This document shows, piece after piece, positions 5,497 through 13,141 of a stretch of DNA of 13,660 nucleotides. The DNA is from an uncultured Mycoplasma sp. GTDB taxonomy: Bacteria > Bacillota_I > Bacilli_A > RF39 > UBA660. The DNA lies in the NCBI GenBank assembly GCA_905209745.1, contig CAJLUG010000007.1, forward strand, positions 1 through 13,660, read 5' to 3'. The position numbers and the translations under genes were made by a program. The notes beneath the pieces are model-generated. The model did no database searches. It saw only the letters and a list, made by a program, of their open reading frames with translations, and was not told the DNA's origin. The first letter of the stretch is position 1. Every line of letters starts with the position of its first letter.

Positions 5497-5525
5497 ATCA
5501 TACCTTAAACCTATCTAAATTGCAA
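5497..5525 (-). promoter_or_regulatory. Promoter of the first prepilin gene
   Basis: On the minus strand TTGCAA (5520-5525), a 17-bp spacer and TATGAT (5497-5502) match SigA consensus at 4/6 and 5/6. The start point would be near 5490, leaving a leader of about 25 bases with the GGAGAGGG ribosome binding site. It lies between two prepilin genes and allows separate expression. Confidence 0.65.
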
Positions 5526-5550
5526 TAACAAAATCAGAAATTTACGTAAA

Positions 5551-6102
5551 TTAATCTGCTGTATTATATAATCCACCACTCATAATACCCCCAGAACAAT
5601 AACTACTACCAGAGATACTTGAAATAGATGGAAAATCACTTTGTTTTGTCTTTACCAAATCACTTGGCTCACTATCATATAAAGTACTATAACTACTAAC
5701 TGGAATACCACGTACAGAACTTCCATCTACATTTTCTACTAAATTAACATAATAAACATAATTATTTTTACCAGATCCTGACCCTGTATTTGTAATCACA
5801 ACATAAGAATTATTTTTATCATAACTACCATTATTAGGAGCATTTTCAAACTCAGAATTATCTAAATATTTTAAACTCATAATAATACATTTATTCCCTT
5901 TCGATGGTCTAGTAATAGAAGATGTCCCACGAAACTTATATTCAGCTAGGGAAAGAAACTTTTTAGCATCTTCTACATAAGTATTTGCTCTACTATTATT
6001 TAAAATACCCATAACATTCGGTACCGCAACTACCATAATAATTCCTAAAATAACCATCGTAACTAATAACTCAATCAATGTAAATCCCTTACTATTTCTC
6101 AT
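5551..6102 (-). CDS. Second type IV pilin-like prepilin
   Basis: The 183-residue product starts MRNSKG followed by FTLIELLVTMVILG: a very short prepilin leader cut after Gly6, Glu at mature +5 and a hydrophobic helix at about 7-28. The globular domain is Ser/Gly/Asn-rich with a Tyr-rich segment (NNYVYYVNLVENV) and cysteines at 72 and 169, the same two-cysteine plan as the neighbouring prepilin. The two proteins differ strongly after the first 45 residues, so they are likely distinct subunits (major and minor) and not recent duplicates. It starts at ATG 6100-6102 after GGTGATGAT. It lies 85 bp upstream of the other prepilin and 44 bp downstream of the GHL10 gene, all leftward. Which filament it belongs to cannot be told here. 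Confidence 0.9.
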   Translation of the reverse strand: MRNSKGFTLIELLVTMVILGIIMVVAVPNVMGILNNSRANTYVEDAKKFLSLAEYKFRGTSSITRPSKGNKCIIMSLKYLDNSEFENAPNNGSYDKNNSYVVITNTGSGSGKNNYVYYVNLVENVDGSSVRGIPVSSYSTLYDSEPSDLVKTKQSDFPSISSISGSSYCSGGIMSGGLYNTAD

Positions 6103-6117
6103 ATCATCACCAATTAT

Positions 6118-6126
6118 AATATATCA
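6118..6126 (-). promoter_or_regulatory. Promoter of the second prepilin gene, extended -10
   Basis: TGATATATT on the minus strand (TATATT 6118-6123, TGA 6124-6126) is an extended -10 lying 15 bp before the ATG, the same distance as for the GHL10 gene. A closer TATAAT at 6113-6118 would start transcription inside the ribosome binding site and is less likely. Confidence 0.45.
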
Positions 6127-6146
6127 CAAAACTAAAAAAAGAAACA

Positions 6147-7328
6147 TCATTTTAATACTTGCTTTACATTTTTTAACTCTAAACTAGTAGTGGCAGTCTC
6201 TAATTCTTGATTAAATAAATAATCATAGCGAAATAAAGAAAAACCTAAATAGTGTTTAGCATTACGACTAAGTAAAATCTCTCTCATAATAATATCATCA
6301 TTACTTAACCATTCATTACTACCAGATTTTGCAAATGTATCAACCGTACCTACTTTATAAAAAGCTAACGCAACCATAAGATTTACTTTACTTGCTACTT
6401 CTTCCCATTCTTCTAACACCGAAACAAAAGCTTTTGCCTCATTATAAAAACCATAATAAATCTGGGGCATCAAATAATCAACATAACCCTTTACTCCTCC
6501 CCAAGTTCTAACATCAGCATAGTGAGTTTGATAATTATTCTCGATATTTCCATCTGGACTAATACCAAATAAAACATCATACTTCTGGCAAACATCATAG
6601 ACCATTTCTACTAATAAATTAACTTGAAGTAGTCGAAACTCTTCAATACTAGTATCAGGATGACTGCTGTGATAAAGACTATATTCATCAAGATCAATCT
6701 CACTATTCGGATAAAAATAATCATCAAATAAAATACCATCTACATCATAATTTTTAACAATCTCTTCTACCCCATCTGTAATTAATTCTCGAACCTCACT
6801 ACTAGCAGGATTATAATAAACTCCATCAGCTACTACCATCACATGAGAAGTTCCTAAATAAGAATAAGCCGGATTACTAGTAGAAATATCACTAGTATCA
6901 TTATCAGTACGAATACGATAAGGATTAATCCAAGCATGAACTTCTAAATCCTTTTTATGGCCATACTCTATAAATACTTCTAAAGGATCATAATTAGGAT
7001 TTTTCCCCTCAACACCAGAAATAACACTACTCCAAGGATAAATAGTAGAGTCATAAATCGCATCACTAAACGTACGAACCTGTAAAATAATCATCGAAAA
7101 CCCTAACTCTGAAACATTATCTACCATCTGTTGAATAACTACCTTACCTTCACTACTACTCTTACCCCTTAAATAATTACCAAGTTCAATATAACTAATA
7201 AAGATAGCTCTCTTCTCAGAACTATGATCTTTTTCTATATTCTTCTCAACTTCATCTACAGGAGAAGAAAATATCAAAAAAGAAGCACCTAAAAATAAAC
7301 CAATCAAAAATAAATACTTAATCTTCAT
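6147..7328 (-). CDS. Secreted GHL10/DUF187 glycosidase-like protein
   Basis: The 393-residue product has an N-terminal hydrophobic segment (about 4-21) without a lipobox cysteine, so it is exported or membrane anchored. The rest is a TIM-barrel of the GHL10 family (PF02638, Bacillus YngK and E. coli DigH/YddW relatives). Visible motifs: ISYIELGNYL at the first strand, HAWINPYR (131-138), GILFDDYFYP (198-207) with the two aspartates expected near the active centre, GISPDGN (255-261) and MPQIYYGF (287-294). DigH cleaves denuded peptidoglycan glycan strands, so a wall-remodelling role is plausible but not shown for this member. ATG follows GGTGAT. It sits between a DUF421 gene and two prepilin genes, all leftward but each apparently with its own promoter. 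Confidence 0.88.
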   Translation of the reverse strand: MKIKYLFLIGLFLGASFLIFSSPVDEVEKNIEKDHSSEKRAIFISYIELGNYLRGKSSSEGKVVIQQMVDNVSELGFSMIILQVRTFSDAIYDSTIYPWSSVISGVEGKNPNYDPLEVFIEYGHKKDLEVHAWINPYRIRTDNDTSDISTSNPAYSYLGTSHVMVVADGVYYNPASSEVRELITDGVEEIVKNYDVDGILFDDYFYPNSEIDLDEYSLYHSSHPDTSIEEFRLLQVNLLVEMVYDVCQKYDVLFGISPDGNIENNYQTHYADVRTWGGVKGYVDYLMPQIYYGFYNEAKAFVSVLEEWEEVASKVNLMVALAFYKVGTVDTFAKSGSNEWLSNDDIIMREILLSRNAKHYLGFSLFRYDYLFNQELETATTSLELKNVKQVLK

Positions 7329-7343
7329 ACCATCACCAAAAAA

Positions 7344-7352
7344 ATTTTACCA
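7344..7352 (-). promoter_or_regulatory. Promoter of the GHL10 gene, extended -10 next to terminator
   Basis: TGGTAAAAT on the minus strand (TAAAAT 7344-7349, TGG 7350-7352) is separated by one base from the T-tract of the DUF421 terminator. It is 15 bp before the ATG, so the transcript would begin at the GGTGAT ribosome binding site with a leader of about nine bases. Confidence 0.55.
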
Positions 7353-7353
7353 G

Positions 7354-7387
7354 AAAAAAAGAATACTATTTGTCACTTTATAGTACT
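7354..7387 (-). terminator. Terminator of the DUF421 gene with stop codon in loop
   Basis: On the minus strand AGTACTAT (7380-7387) pairs with ATAGTATT (7362-7369), with one G-T wobble. The ten-base loop contains the TGA stop (7373-7375), and C plus seven T follows (7354-7360). The stem is modest but well placed. Confidence 0.6.
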
Positions 7388-8017
7388 CTTACGAATTAAA
7401 AACAATTTATTTTTCTGATAAAACCCATAAAAAACATCTTCTAAACGATAATTTTCTTTACCTAACATCTTATATAACCATTCTTCATCTTTACCAATCT
7501 GAAACAACACATCTTTTTGTAACTTACCATCAATAATAACTGGTAAAGGATATACTCTATTTTTATCATCATCTCTTCTAAATACCGATAACTTCCCACT
7601 AGTCTCTAAAATCGCATAATCTACTTCTTCAATAGATTTTATTCCCCTACTACGTAACTGTACTAATAAATCATCTAAATTATAACGTTGTTTTAACATC
7701 TCTTTAAAATTAATAATACCACGATCAATAATTACAGAAGGAGCCCCATCTATCATACCACGTACAGTAGCACTCTTTAACGAAAGCTTAGCCATAACAA
7801 TCTGTACAATGACAAGTAAAACTATAGGCAGTAAAGAAAACAAAATACTATCCTGATAATTTTCTATAGAAATAGCTGCAAGTTCTGCAATAAATATTGA
7901 AACAATAAGATCCATAATAGATAATTCTCCAACTTCTCTTTTACCCATAATACGATATATAATTGTAATTAAAATATAAAAAAACAAAGTCTTCCAAAGA
8001 ACCGTAAAATATGACAT
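7373..8017 (-). CDS. DUF421 (YetF-type) membrane protein
   Basis: The 214-residue product has three N-terminal membrane segments (about 6-24, 36-52 and 58-77) followed by a soluble YetF-like domain. Family signatures are GKREVGELSIMDLIVSI after the first helix and GAPSVIIDRGIINFKEMLKQ, then LDDLLVQLRSRGI and a VDYAILETSGKLSVF strand. Bacillus has several paralogues (YetF, YrbG, YdfS, YkjA); their biochemical role is poorly known, so none is claimed. ATG follows GGTGATATAG. It starts a leftward run and is divergent from the small membrane-protein gene at 8091. Its terminator loop holds its stop codon. Confidence 0.88.
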   Translation of the reverse strand: MSYFTVLWKTLFFYILITIIYRIMGKREVGELSIMDLIVSIFIAELAAISIENYQDSILFSLLPIVLLVIVQIVMAKLSLKSATVRGMIDGAPSVIIDRGIINFKEMLKQRYNLDDLLVQLRSRGIKSIEEVDYAILETSGKLSVFRRDDDKNRVYPLPVIIDGKLQKDVLFQIGKDEEWLYKMLGKENYRLEDVFYGFYQKNKLFLIRKSTIK

Positions 8018-8046
8018 CTATATCACCCATTAATAGTCTAAATCAT

Positions 8047-8075
8047 TTCATAATTTTTATACAAAAACATAAAAT
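8047..8075 (+). promoter_or_regulatory. Promoter candidate of the 8091 gene
   Basis: TTCATA (8047-8052), a 17-bp spacer and TAAAAT (8070-8075) match consensus at 4/6 and 5/6. The -10 ends 15 bp before the ATG, so the leader would be very short and would begin within GAGGTG. The 73-bp divergent gap must also hold the DUF421 promoter, which I could not place with confidence. Confidence 0.45.
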
Positions 8076-8090
8076 GAATTGAGGTGTTAT

Positions 8091-8447
8091 ATGACAACAA
8101 TAAAAAAATATGCCCTACATTCTCTATATACATTATTAATAGTTATAATTACTATGACTCTACTTACCCTAGCTTATCATTATAATTTATTACCAACAAC
8201 AATCTATCAAATCTTAAAGTTTATCTTATTCTTACTAATTATTTTTATATCCGCTCTAAAACTAGGAAAAAAGACTCCTAAAAATGGTTATTTAGAAGGT
8301 ATAAAACTAGGAACAATCATAATTATTATCTGTTTACTATTTACTTTATTATTTGGTGATTTTAAACTAAGAATTCTTCTTTATGATTGTATTATTATGA
8401 TTACATCAATATTAGGATCTATGGTAGGAATTAATAGAAAAAAATAG
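8091..8447 (+). CDS. Four-helix membrane protein, TIGR04086/DUF3792-like
   Basis: The 118-residue product is almost entirely membrane: hydrophobic segments near residues 10-30, 38-56, 69-88 and 92-112, with a basic N terminus (MTTIKKY) and a basic C-terminal tail (NRKK). A lysine-rich, glycine-containing turn (LKLGKKTPKNGYLEGIKLGT) joins helices 2 and 3. This fits the TIGR04086 (YrzE-like) family of small Bacillota membrane proteins with no known function. An in-frame TTG at 8079-8081 overlaps the GAGGTG ribosome binding site, so ATG at 8091 is the start. A separate promoter overlaps its stop codon and drives the next gene. Confidence 0.78.
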   Translation: MTTIKKYALHSLYTLLIVIITMTLLTLAYHYNLLPTTIYQILKFILFLLIIFISALKLGKKTPKNGYLEGIKLGTIIIIICLLFTLLFGDFKLRILLYDCIIMITSILGSMVGINRKK

Positions 8448-8473
8448 ACAAAACAAAAAAACTATATTACAAT
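8445..8473 (+). promoter_or_regulatory. Promoter of the PepSY gene; -35 box overlaps previous stop codon
   Basis: TAGACA (8445-8450), a 17-bp spacer and TACAAT (8468-8473) each match consensus at 5/6. The TAG of the -35 box is the stop codon of the preceding gene. The -10 ends 17 bp before the start of the next gene. Confidence 0.6.
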
Positions 8474-8490
8474 GATATCGAGGTGATAAT

Positions 8491-9066
8491 ATGCCAAAAT
8501 GGGCAAAGATTTTAATAGGGATTGTTTTGGTTGCGATACTAATAATAGCTGCATTCTTAATCTATGTAAATACTGCTTTTATTAGTAAAGATGAAGTAAA
8601 AGAAAGCTTAAGTGACTATATCGATGTAGAAGAAAATGCAATTCATTATGAAAATATTGACTTAGAGATGGATAAGAATCAATATGAAGTTGACTTCTAC
8701 TATAACAATAATGAATATGAAGCAAAGATCGATGCTAAAAATGGAACAGTAATTTATACAGATTACCCTCTTACAAAAAACACTACTACAAATGATGATA
8801 CAACAAACAATGAACAAGAAACTACACCAAGTGAAGAACAAAATAATACAACAAATGAAATTACTCTAGAAGAAGCCAAAGACATTTCTTTAAAACATGC
8901 GAATTTAAATGAAAATAATGTTACTCTAGTAAGAGCCAATGAAGATACAGATGATGGAACTACTCATTATGAAATAGAATGGCGTGATGCAACTTATGAA
9001 TATGATTTTGATATTTCAAAAACTGGAGAAATTATCAGCTATGATAAAGATAGCATACACGATTAG
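8491..9066 (+). CDS. Membrane-anchored protein with two PepSY-like domains
   Basis: The 191-residue product has one N-terminal membrane helix (about 7-26) after MPKWAK, so the rest is probably outside the membrane. Two related segments follow: SKDEVKESLSDYIDV to DAKNGTVIYTD (about 32-78) and TLEEAKDISLKHANL to SKTGEIISYDKD (about 124-187). Both have the PepSY pattern of a helix followed by strands with YEV/YEIE and a closing (D/K)xG(T/E)(V/I)I. They are joined by a low-complexity Thr/Asn/Glu/Gln linker (about 83-120). PepSY domains are found in peptidase propeptides and as stand-alone surface modules; a role in peptidase inhibition or wall homeostasis is possible but unproven. ATG follows GAGGTGATAAT. 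Confidence 0.85.
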   Translation: MPKWAKILIGIVLVAILIIAAFLIYVNTAFISKDEVKESLSDYIDVEENAIHYENIDLEMDKNQYEVDFYYNNNEYEAKIDAKNGTVIYTDYPLTKNTTTNDDTTNNEQETTPSEEQNNTTNEITLEEAKDISLKHANLNENNVTLVRANEDTDDGTTHYEIEWRDATYEYDFDISKTGEIISYDKDSIHD

Positions 9067-9089
9067 ACTTCAACAAGAAGTCTTTTTTT
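9065..9089 (+). terminator. Terminator of the PepSY gene
   Basis: AGACTTC (9065-9071), loop AACAA and GAAGTCT (9077-9083) form a 7-bp stem running into seven T (9083-9089). The first arm starts with the last two bases of the TAG stop codon (9064-9066). Confidence 0.88.
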
Positions 9090-9097
9090 ATTGAAAG

Positions 9098-9124
9098 AAA
9101 AAAAGAAAAGTTAACTCAACTCTT
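9098..9124 (-). terminator. Terminator of trmK (end of dnaG-rpoD-trmK)
   Basis: On the minus strand AAGAGTT (9118-9124) pairs with AACTTTT (9106-9112), with one G-T wobble, around the loop GAGTT. C plus seven T (9098-9104) follows. The TAA stop (9111-9113) spans loop and second arm. It is weak and AT-rich, but position and T-tract fit. Confidence 0.5.
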
Positions 9125-9776
9125 CTTTTAACATCTTAATTTCTCTTCTAACCAAAAACTTCTTCATTCGGTAATTTTTAGGTAACACAGCTACTAAAAT
9201 CTCTCTAGACTTTAACTCTCTCTGGTAATACTCCATAAAAAGTTTACCCTTCTTTTCTAATAATACGGGACCAAAGAAATATTCTTTTTTAGAATATTTC
9301 TTTTTTCCTCTAGAAAAGACAAGTACTTGATATATATATTTCCCATCCTTAACAAGAACTTCATCTGAAATATAAAATTTATGATGACATAAAAAACGTT
9401 TTACATCTTCTTGATAATTATTAGGACTAAGTATAATAGTAGATACTTTAGGTAAAACTTCTAAATGTTTTTTAAAAATACCTATCATCGTTCTACCACC
9501 CATACCAGAAATAATAATGGTATTTACACCCTCTTGATAAGTATCAAGTCCATCTCCAAGTACACACTCGATTTTTCCTTCTAATCCATATTTTTTTATA
9601 TTATCTTTGGCATGTTGTAATGGTCCTTCTAACACATCACTAGCAATCATCTTAATATTTTTATTTTTTTGAACTAAATATATATCTAAAAAAGCATGGT
9701 CACATCCAACATCTAAACAAAAGGAATTAGCTTGCACTAAATCCCCTATTGTTTTTAATCTATCATTAATCTTCAT
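9111..9776 (-). CDS. trmK: tRNA (adenine-22-N1)-methyltransferase TrmK
   Basis: The 221-residue product is a Rossmann-fold SAM methyltransferase that makes m1A22 in tRNA. Visible motifs: LDVGCDHAFLDIYL (motif I, about 21-34), ASDVLEGPLQHAKDN with the acidic SAM-ribose residue D47, LGDGLDTY (73-80), ISGMGGRTM (89-97) and the catalytic-region LSPNNYQEDVKRFL (116-129). A charged C-terminal helical part (about 155-221) matches the TrmK coiled-coil end. Its ATG overlaps the rpoD stop in TAATG, and no ribosome binding site precedes it, so translation is probably coupled to rpoD. The Bacillus orthologue yqfN is also downstream of sigA, which supports the call. Confidence 0.95.
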   Translation of the reverse strand: MKINDRLKTIGDLVQANSFCLDVGCDHAFLDIYLVQKNKNIKMIASDVLEGPLQHAKDNIKKYGLEGKIECVLGDGLDTYQEGVNTIIISGMGGRTMIGIFKKHLEVLPKVSTIILSPNNYQEDVKRFLCHHKFYISDEVLVKDGKYIYQVLVFSRGKKKYSKKEYFFGPVLLEKKGKLFMEYYQRELKSREILVAVLPKNYRMKKFLVRREIKMLKEELS

Positions 9777-10867
9777 TAGTCAGTCAAAAAGTCCTTTAAC
9801 TTACGAGATCTAGATGGATGTCTTAATTTACGTAATGCTTTTGCTTCAATCTGACGAATTCTCTCACGAGTAACTCCAAAAATTTGACCAACTTCTTCTA
9901 ACGTACGACATTGTCCATCATCAAGTCCAAAACGTAAACGTAATACTTTTTCTTCACGATCAGTAAGTGTTCCTAAAACACCTTGTAATTCTTCTTTTAA
10001 CATCTCAATAGTAGCATATTCTTCCGGTCCCATAGTTCTCTCATCTTTAATGAAATCTCCTAAATGAGAATCATCTTCTTCACCAATTGGTGTATCTAAA
10101 GAAACTGGATCTTGAGAAATTTTATATACTTCACGAACCTTCTCAATAGAAATTCCTAACTTTTTCGCAATTTCTTCATCCGTAGGTTCACGATTTAACT
10201 CTTGTGTTAATTGTCTTTGTATACGATTTAACTTATTGATAGTCTCAACCATATGAACTGGAACACGAATTGTTCTAGCTTGATCAGCAATAGCACGAGT
10301 AATTGCTTGACGAATCCACCAAGTTGCATAAGTAGAGAACTTATATCCCTTAGTAGGATCAAATTTATCTACTGCTTTCATAAGACCGATATTACCTTCT
10401 TGAATTAAATCTAAAAATAACATACCACGTCCAACATAACGTTTCGCAATACTAACAACCAAACGTAAATTAGACTCTGCAAGCATTTTCTTAGCTTCTT
10501 CGTCTCCTTCTTCTGCACGTTTTGCATACTCAAACTCTTCATCAGAAGTAAGTAAGTTAATACGACCAATCTCTTTTAAATACATACGTACAGGATCATT
10601 AATCTTAACATCTTTAGATAATGTTAAATCTTCTACTTTAACATCTTCTGTAATTTCTTCTCCACTCGCATCATCTCCACCATCTTCAGAAACGATTTCA
10701 ATTTCTGCATCCATCAAAGTATTATATAACTCATCTAAAGTATCACTATCAATATCTAGACCCTTTAATTCTTCTGCTAATTGTTCATAAGTAATATGAC
10801 CTTGCTTCTTACCAAGCGCTAGTAACTTCTCTTTTCTCTCTTCAATCGTCTTTATTTCTCCAACCAT
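9776..10867 (-). CDS. rpoD: Housekeeping RNA polymerase sigma factor (RpoD/SigA)
   Basis: The 363-residue length is typical of Bacillota SigA. Region 1.1 lies at about 5-60, an acidic linker at 60-80, region 1.2 at about 91-120 ([17 protein letters not shown]), region 2 at about 127-200 with [20 protein letters not shown] and [15 protein letters not shown] for -10 melting, region 3 at about 205-285, and region 4 at about 290-360 with the -35-reading helix-turn-helix [24 protein letters not shown] at 205-208 keeps the His and Glu that contact extended -10 DNA in E. coli sigma-70, matching the many extended -10 boxes in the window. Its ribosome binding site GGAGA lies in the last codons of dnaG, two bases separate the genes, and trmK overlaps its stop. 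Confidence 0.98.
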   Translation of the reverse strand: MVGEIKTIEERKEKLLALGKKQGHITYEQLAEELKGLDIDSDTLDELYNTLMDAEIEIVSEDGGDDASGEEITEDVKVEDLTLSKDVKINDPVRMYLKEIGRINLLTSDEEFEYAKRAEEGDEEAKKMLAESNLRLVVSIAKRYVGRGMLFLDLIQEGNIGLMKAVDKFDPTKGYKFSTYATWWIRQAITRAIADQARTIRVPVHMVETINKLNRIQRQLTQELNREPTDEEIAKKLGISIEKVREVYKISQDPVSLDTPIGEEDDSHLGDFIKDERTMGPEEYATIEMLKEELQGVLGTLTDREEKVLRLRFGLDDGQCRTLEEVGQIFGVTRERIRQIEAKALRKLRHPSRSRKLKDFLTD

Positions 10868-10869
10868 TC

Positions 10870-12597
10870 TTATTTATCTCCTATCCTAAGTTCCCTAATC
10901 TTATCAGCTATTTTTGCTTGTTCTAAAGGATCTACTTCTTTCTTTAATGAATTGGTAAGTCTCTTAATCTCTTGAGTTCGACTATACTCTCGAATTACTC
11001 CAAATAATAAAAACAATTCATCTCTAGTAATTTGATCTCTATAGTTACAAGCCAAAATATCATTAAGATATTCTACTACTTCATCTTTATCTTGAACATA
11101 AGTATAAAAATCAGGAATATTAATAGACCCATTCTTAGTATAATAGTAAACAATTTCACTAGCTAATAAACGACTCTTCTCATTAGGAAAAATAAATCGT
11201 TCTTTTTCAAACAAACTAATGACCCAGTCACAATTAAGCATAAGATATAAAATCTCTTCCATCGCTTTTTCATACTTTGTTTTTTTCTTTGCTTTATAAA
11301 TAACTACTTCTTTTTTTACATCAATTTTTTCTTTAGGCTTTGCTAACTCCTTAAACCGATATTCCAGTGTATTATAACTCAAATCAAACTCTTTTGCAAG
11401 TTTTTTTAAAATTATTTCTACTCTAATCGGATCGGCTACTTTACTAGTTTCTTCTAAAACTTTATTAATATACTTAGCAGTTTCTTCTTCACTACGAAAA
11501 TCAACAGACTCTTTTAACTTACGAAGTTTATAATCACTAAAAGTAACTGCGTTATCTAATAATCCTAAAAACTTCTCTTTTCCTTGATTTAATATATAAG
11601 TATCAGGATCATCAGGGTTAGGCAAACTAAGTACTTTAGCTTCTATCCCTTCACTTAACAACATATCTCCAATAGTAAGGGTTGCATGAACTCCTGGATC
11701 ATCCCCATCTAAACACAAGATAATGTTAGGTGATAATCGTTTAAGTAATTGTAATTGTTCATGTGTAAGAGCAGTCCCCATCAAGGCAACAGTATTACGT
11801 ACTCCAATAGTACTAGCTCTAATTACATCCATAAACCCTTCCATAACAATAACAGATTTCTTGATACGACACTCTTCTCTTGCGATATGATAATGATATA
11901 GTAATTGTCCCTTTTTAAATATTGGTGTCTCTTTTGTATTTAAATATTTATTAAGACCATTATCCCTATAAATACGTCCACTAAATCCTACAACACGACC
12001 ATTAAGATCATATAAGGGAAACATAATTCGATCAATATAAGTATCTCTATCATCACTAGAAAGACCCATCTGATTCAAGTCACCCAAAGAATATTTTTTA
12101 CTAGTAAGTAACTTAGTTAAATCTTGATGATTATCTAAAGAAAGTCCTATCTCAAACTCTTTAATAACACGATCATCTAACTTTCTAGAAGCTAAATAAC
12201 TTCTAGCATCTGCTCCTATCTTAGAAAGTAAATTATTCTGAAAATACTTAGAAGCAAACTGATAAGCATCGTAATAAGAATCATACTTACTACTTTTTCT
12301 TTTAATACTAACACCCGATACATCGACGCCAACTTTTTCCCCTAAATAACGTAAAGCTTCTCTAAAGTCCATATGTTCATAATTCATTAAAAAAGTATAA
12401 ACATTACCAGTCGCATGACAAGAAAAACAAGTATAAATTTGTTTTTCACGAGATACACATAATGAAGGATTAGAATCATCATGAAAAGGACAAACTCCAA
12501 AGAAATTTTTACCACGAGCAACAAGAGGAATTCTCTCACCGATAACATCAACGATATCACACTTACTACGTACTACATTGGCAAGTTCATTATTCAT
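10870..12597 (-). CDS. dnaG: DNA primase
   Basis: The 575-residue protein makes RNA primers at the replication fork and docks on the DnaB-type helicase. Domains: CHC2 zinc-binding N-terminal domain with C36-x2-H39 and C57-x2-C60; RNA polymerase domain with [13 protein letters not shown] (218-230); Toprim core with VMEGFMD (E253), CLDGDDPG (D297, D299) and NPDDPDTY (327-334) as metal-binding acidic sites; and a variable C-terminal helicase-binding part (about 430-575). In-frame GTG (12606) and ATG (12603) precede the chosen ATG (12595-12597). The latter sits at the usual distance from AGGAAGTGAT and gives the normal short N terminus before the [12 protein letters not shown] motif. It is first gene of the dnaG-rpoD-trmK operon, the conserved macromolecular-synthesis arrangement. 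Confidence 0.97.
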   Translation of the reverse strand: MNNELANVVRSKCDIVDVIGERIPLVARGKNFFGVCPFHDDSNPSLCVSREKQIYTCFSCHATGNVYTFLMNYEHMDFREALRYLGEKVGVDVSGVSIKRKSSKYDSYYDAYQFASKYFQNNLLSKIGADARSYLASRKLDDRVIKEFEIGLSLDNHQDLTKLLTSKKYSLGDLNQMGLSSDDRDTYIDRIMFPLYDLNGRVVGFSGRIYRDNGLNKYLNTKETPIFKKGQLLYHYHIAREECRIKKSVIVMEGFMDVIRASTIGVRNTVALMGTALTHEQLQLLKRLSPNIILCLDGDDPGVHATLTIGDMLLSEGIEAKVLSLPNPDDPDTYILNQGKEKFLGLLDNAVTFSDYKLRKLKESVDFRSEEETAKYINKVLEETSKVADPIRVEIILKKLAKEFDLSYNTLEYRFKELAKPKEKIDVKKEVVIYKAKKKTKYEKAMEEILYLMLNCDWVISLFEKERFIFPNEKSRLLASEIVYYYTKNGSINIPDFYTYVQDKDEVVEYLNDILACNYRDQITRDELFLLFGVIREYSRTQEIKRLTNSLKKEVDPLEQAKIADKIRELRIGDK

Positions 12598-12625
12598 TGA
12601 CATCACTTCCTATAAAACATTACTA

Positions 12626-12634
12626 ATTATAACA
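12626..12634 (-). promoter_or_regulatory. Promoter of the dnaG-rpoD-trmK operon, extended -10
   Basis: TGTTATAAT on the minus strand (TATAAT 12626-12631, TGT 12632-12634) is a perfect extended -10. It lies 28 bp before the chosen dnaG start and 17 bp after the stop of the upstream 144-aa gene. No convincing -35 is visible, and no terminator separates the two genes, so read-through is also likely. Confidence 0.65.
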
Positions 12635-12651
12635 CAATACCAAAAGAATTA

Positions 12652-13086
12652 CTACGTCTTTATAAGACTTTTATCATTTTCTAAACGTCCTCTAACAAAC
12701 GATAAAACCAAAGATTCCATCTCTTCAACCTCATTAAATATTTCACCACTATCAAGTTTTTTTACCCCAAAAGAATACATAACCATTAAAAAATCAGACA
12801 ACCTAGAATACTCTTGATAATTAGTATCATTCAGTTGTTTTAAAATTATATTCTGCGTATCAGAAAACCGTTCTGCATAAAACACTCTCGCATTAGAAAG
12901 AGTAATTGCCTTATAATCAGAAAACTCTCTTCTAATAAACTGTAACCCTGAAACAATATCCTCTTCATAAATCTTATCATAATAAGAAACAAGTTTAGAG
13001 GCCCCATAACAATCTCTCACATAATGTAAAGAGTCAAAACGAGAATAATACTCTTCTGCATCCAATAGATTAGAAAATGATACCAT
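12652..13086 (-). CDS. Unrecognised 144-residue cytoplasmic protein upstream of dnaG
   Basis: I do not recognise this family. The product is predicted mostly helical, acidic, rich in Tyr, Ser and Glu, with one cysteine near the N terminus (C26). It has no signal peptide and no membrane segment. Its N-terminal third is Tyr-rich (EEYYSRFDSLHYV, SYYDKIYEED). The ATG at 13084-13086 follows GTTAGGTGAT, a good ribosome binding site, and a near-consensus promoter lies just upstream. These features and normal codon use make it a real gene. It is on the same strand as dnaG with only 54 bp between them and no terminator, so it may be co-transcribed with the primase-sigma operon. In Bacillus this place is taken by other genes, so it may be lineage specific. 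Confidence 0.75.
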   Translation of the reverse strand: MVSFSNLLDAEEYYSRFDSLHYVRDCYGASKLVSYYDKIYEEDIVSGLQFIRREFSDYKAITLSNARVFYAERFSDTQNIILKQLNDTNYQEYSRLSDFLMVMYSFGVKKLDSGEIFNEVEEMESLVLSFVRGRLENDKSLIKT

Positions 13087-13111
13087 AGATAATCACCTAA
13101 CATATATAATC

Positions 13112-13140
13112 TATATATAACTAAAACCCTTCCTTGTCAA
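13112..13140 (-). promoter_or_regulatory. Strong promoter of the 144-aa gene
   Basis: On the minus strand a perfect -35 TTGACA (13135-13140), a 17-bp spacer and TATATA (13112-13117, 5/6) form the best SigA promoter in the window. It begins one base after the T-tract of the upstream surface-protein terminator. It could serve the 144-aa gene and, by read-through, dnaG-rpoD-trmK. Confidence 0.8.
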
Positions 13141-13141
13141 G

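Noticed and set aside
6113..6118. TATAAT as the -10 box of the second prepilin gene
   Set aside because: It is only 10 bp before the ATG, so transcription would start after most of the ribosome binding site; the overlapping TGATATATT further upstream fits better.
12578..12817. Rightward open frame across the dnaG start and the 144-aa gene
   Set aside because: It is antisense to two supported genes and crosses the dnaG promoter; no ribosome binding site.
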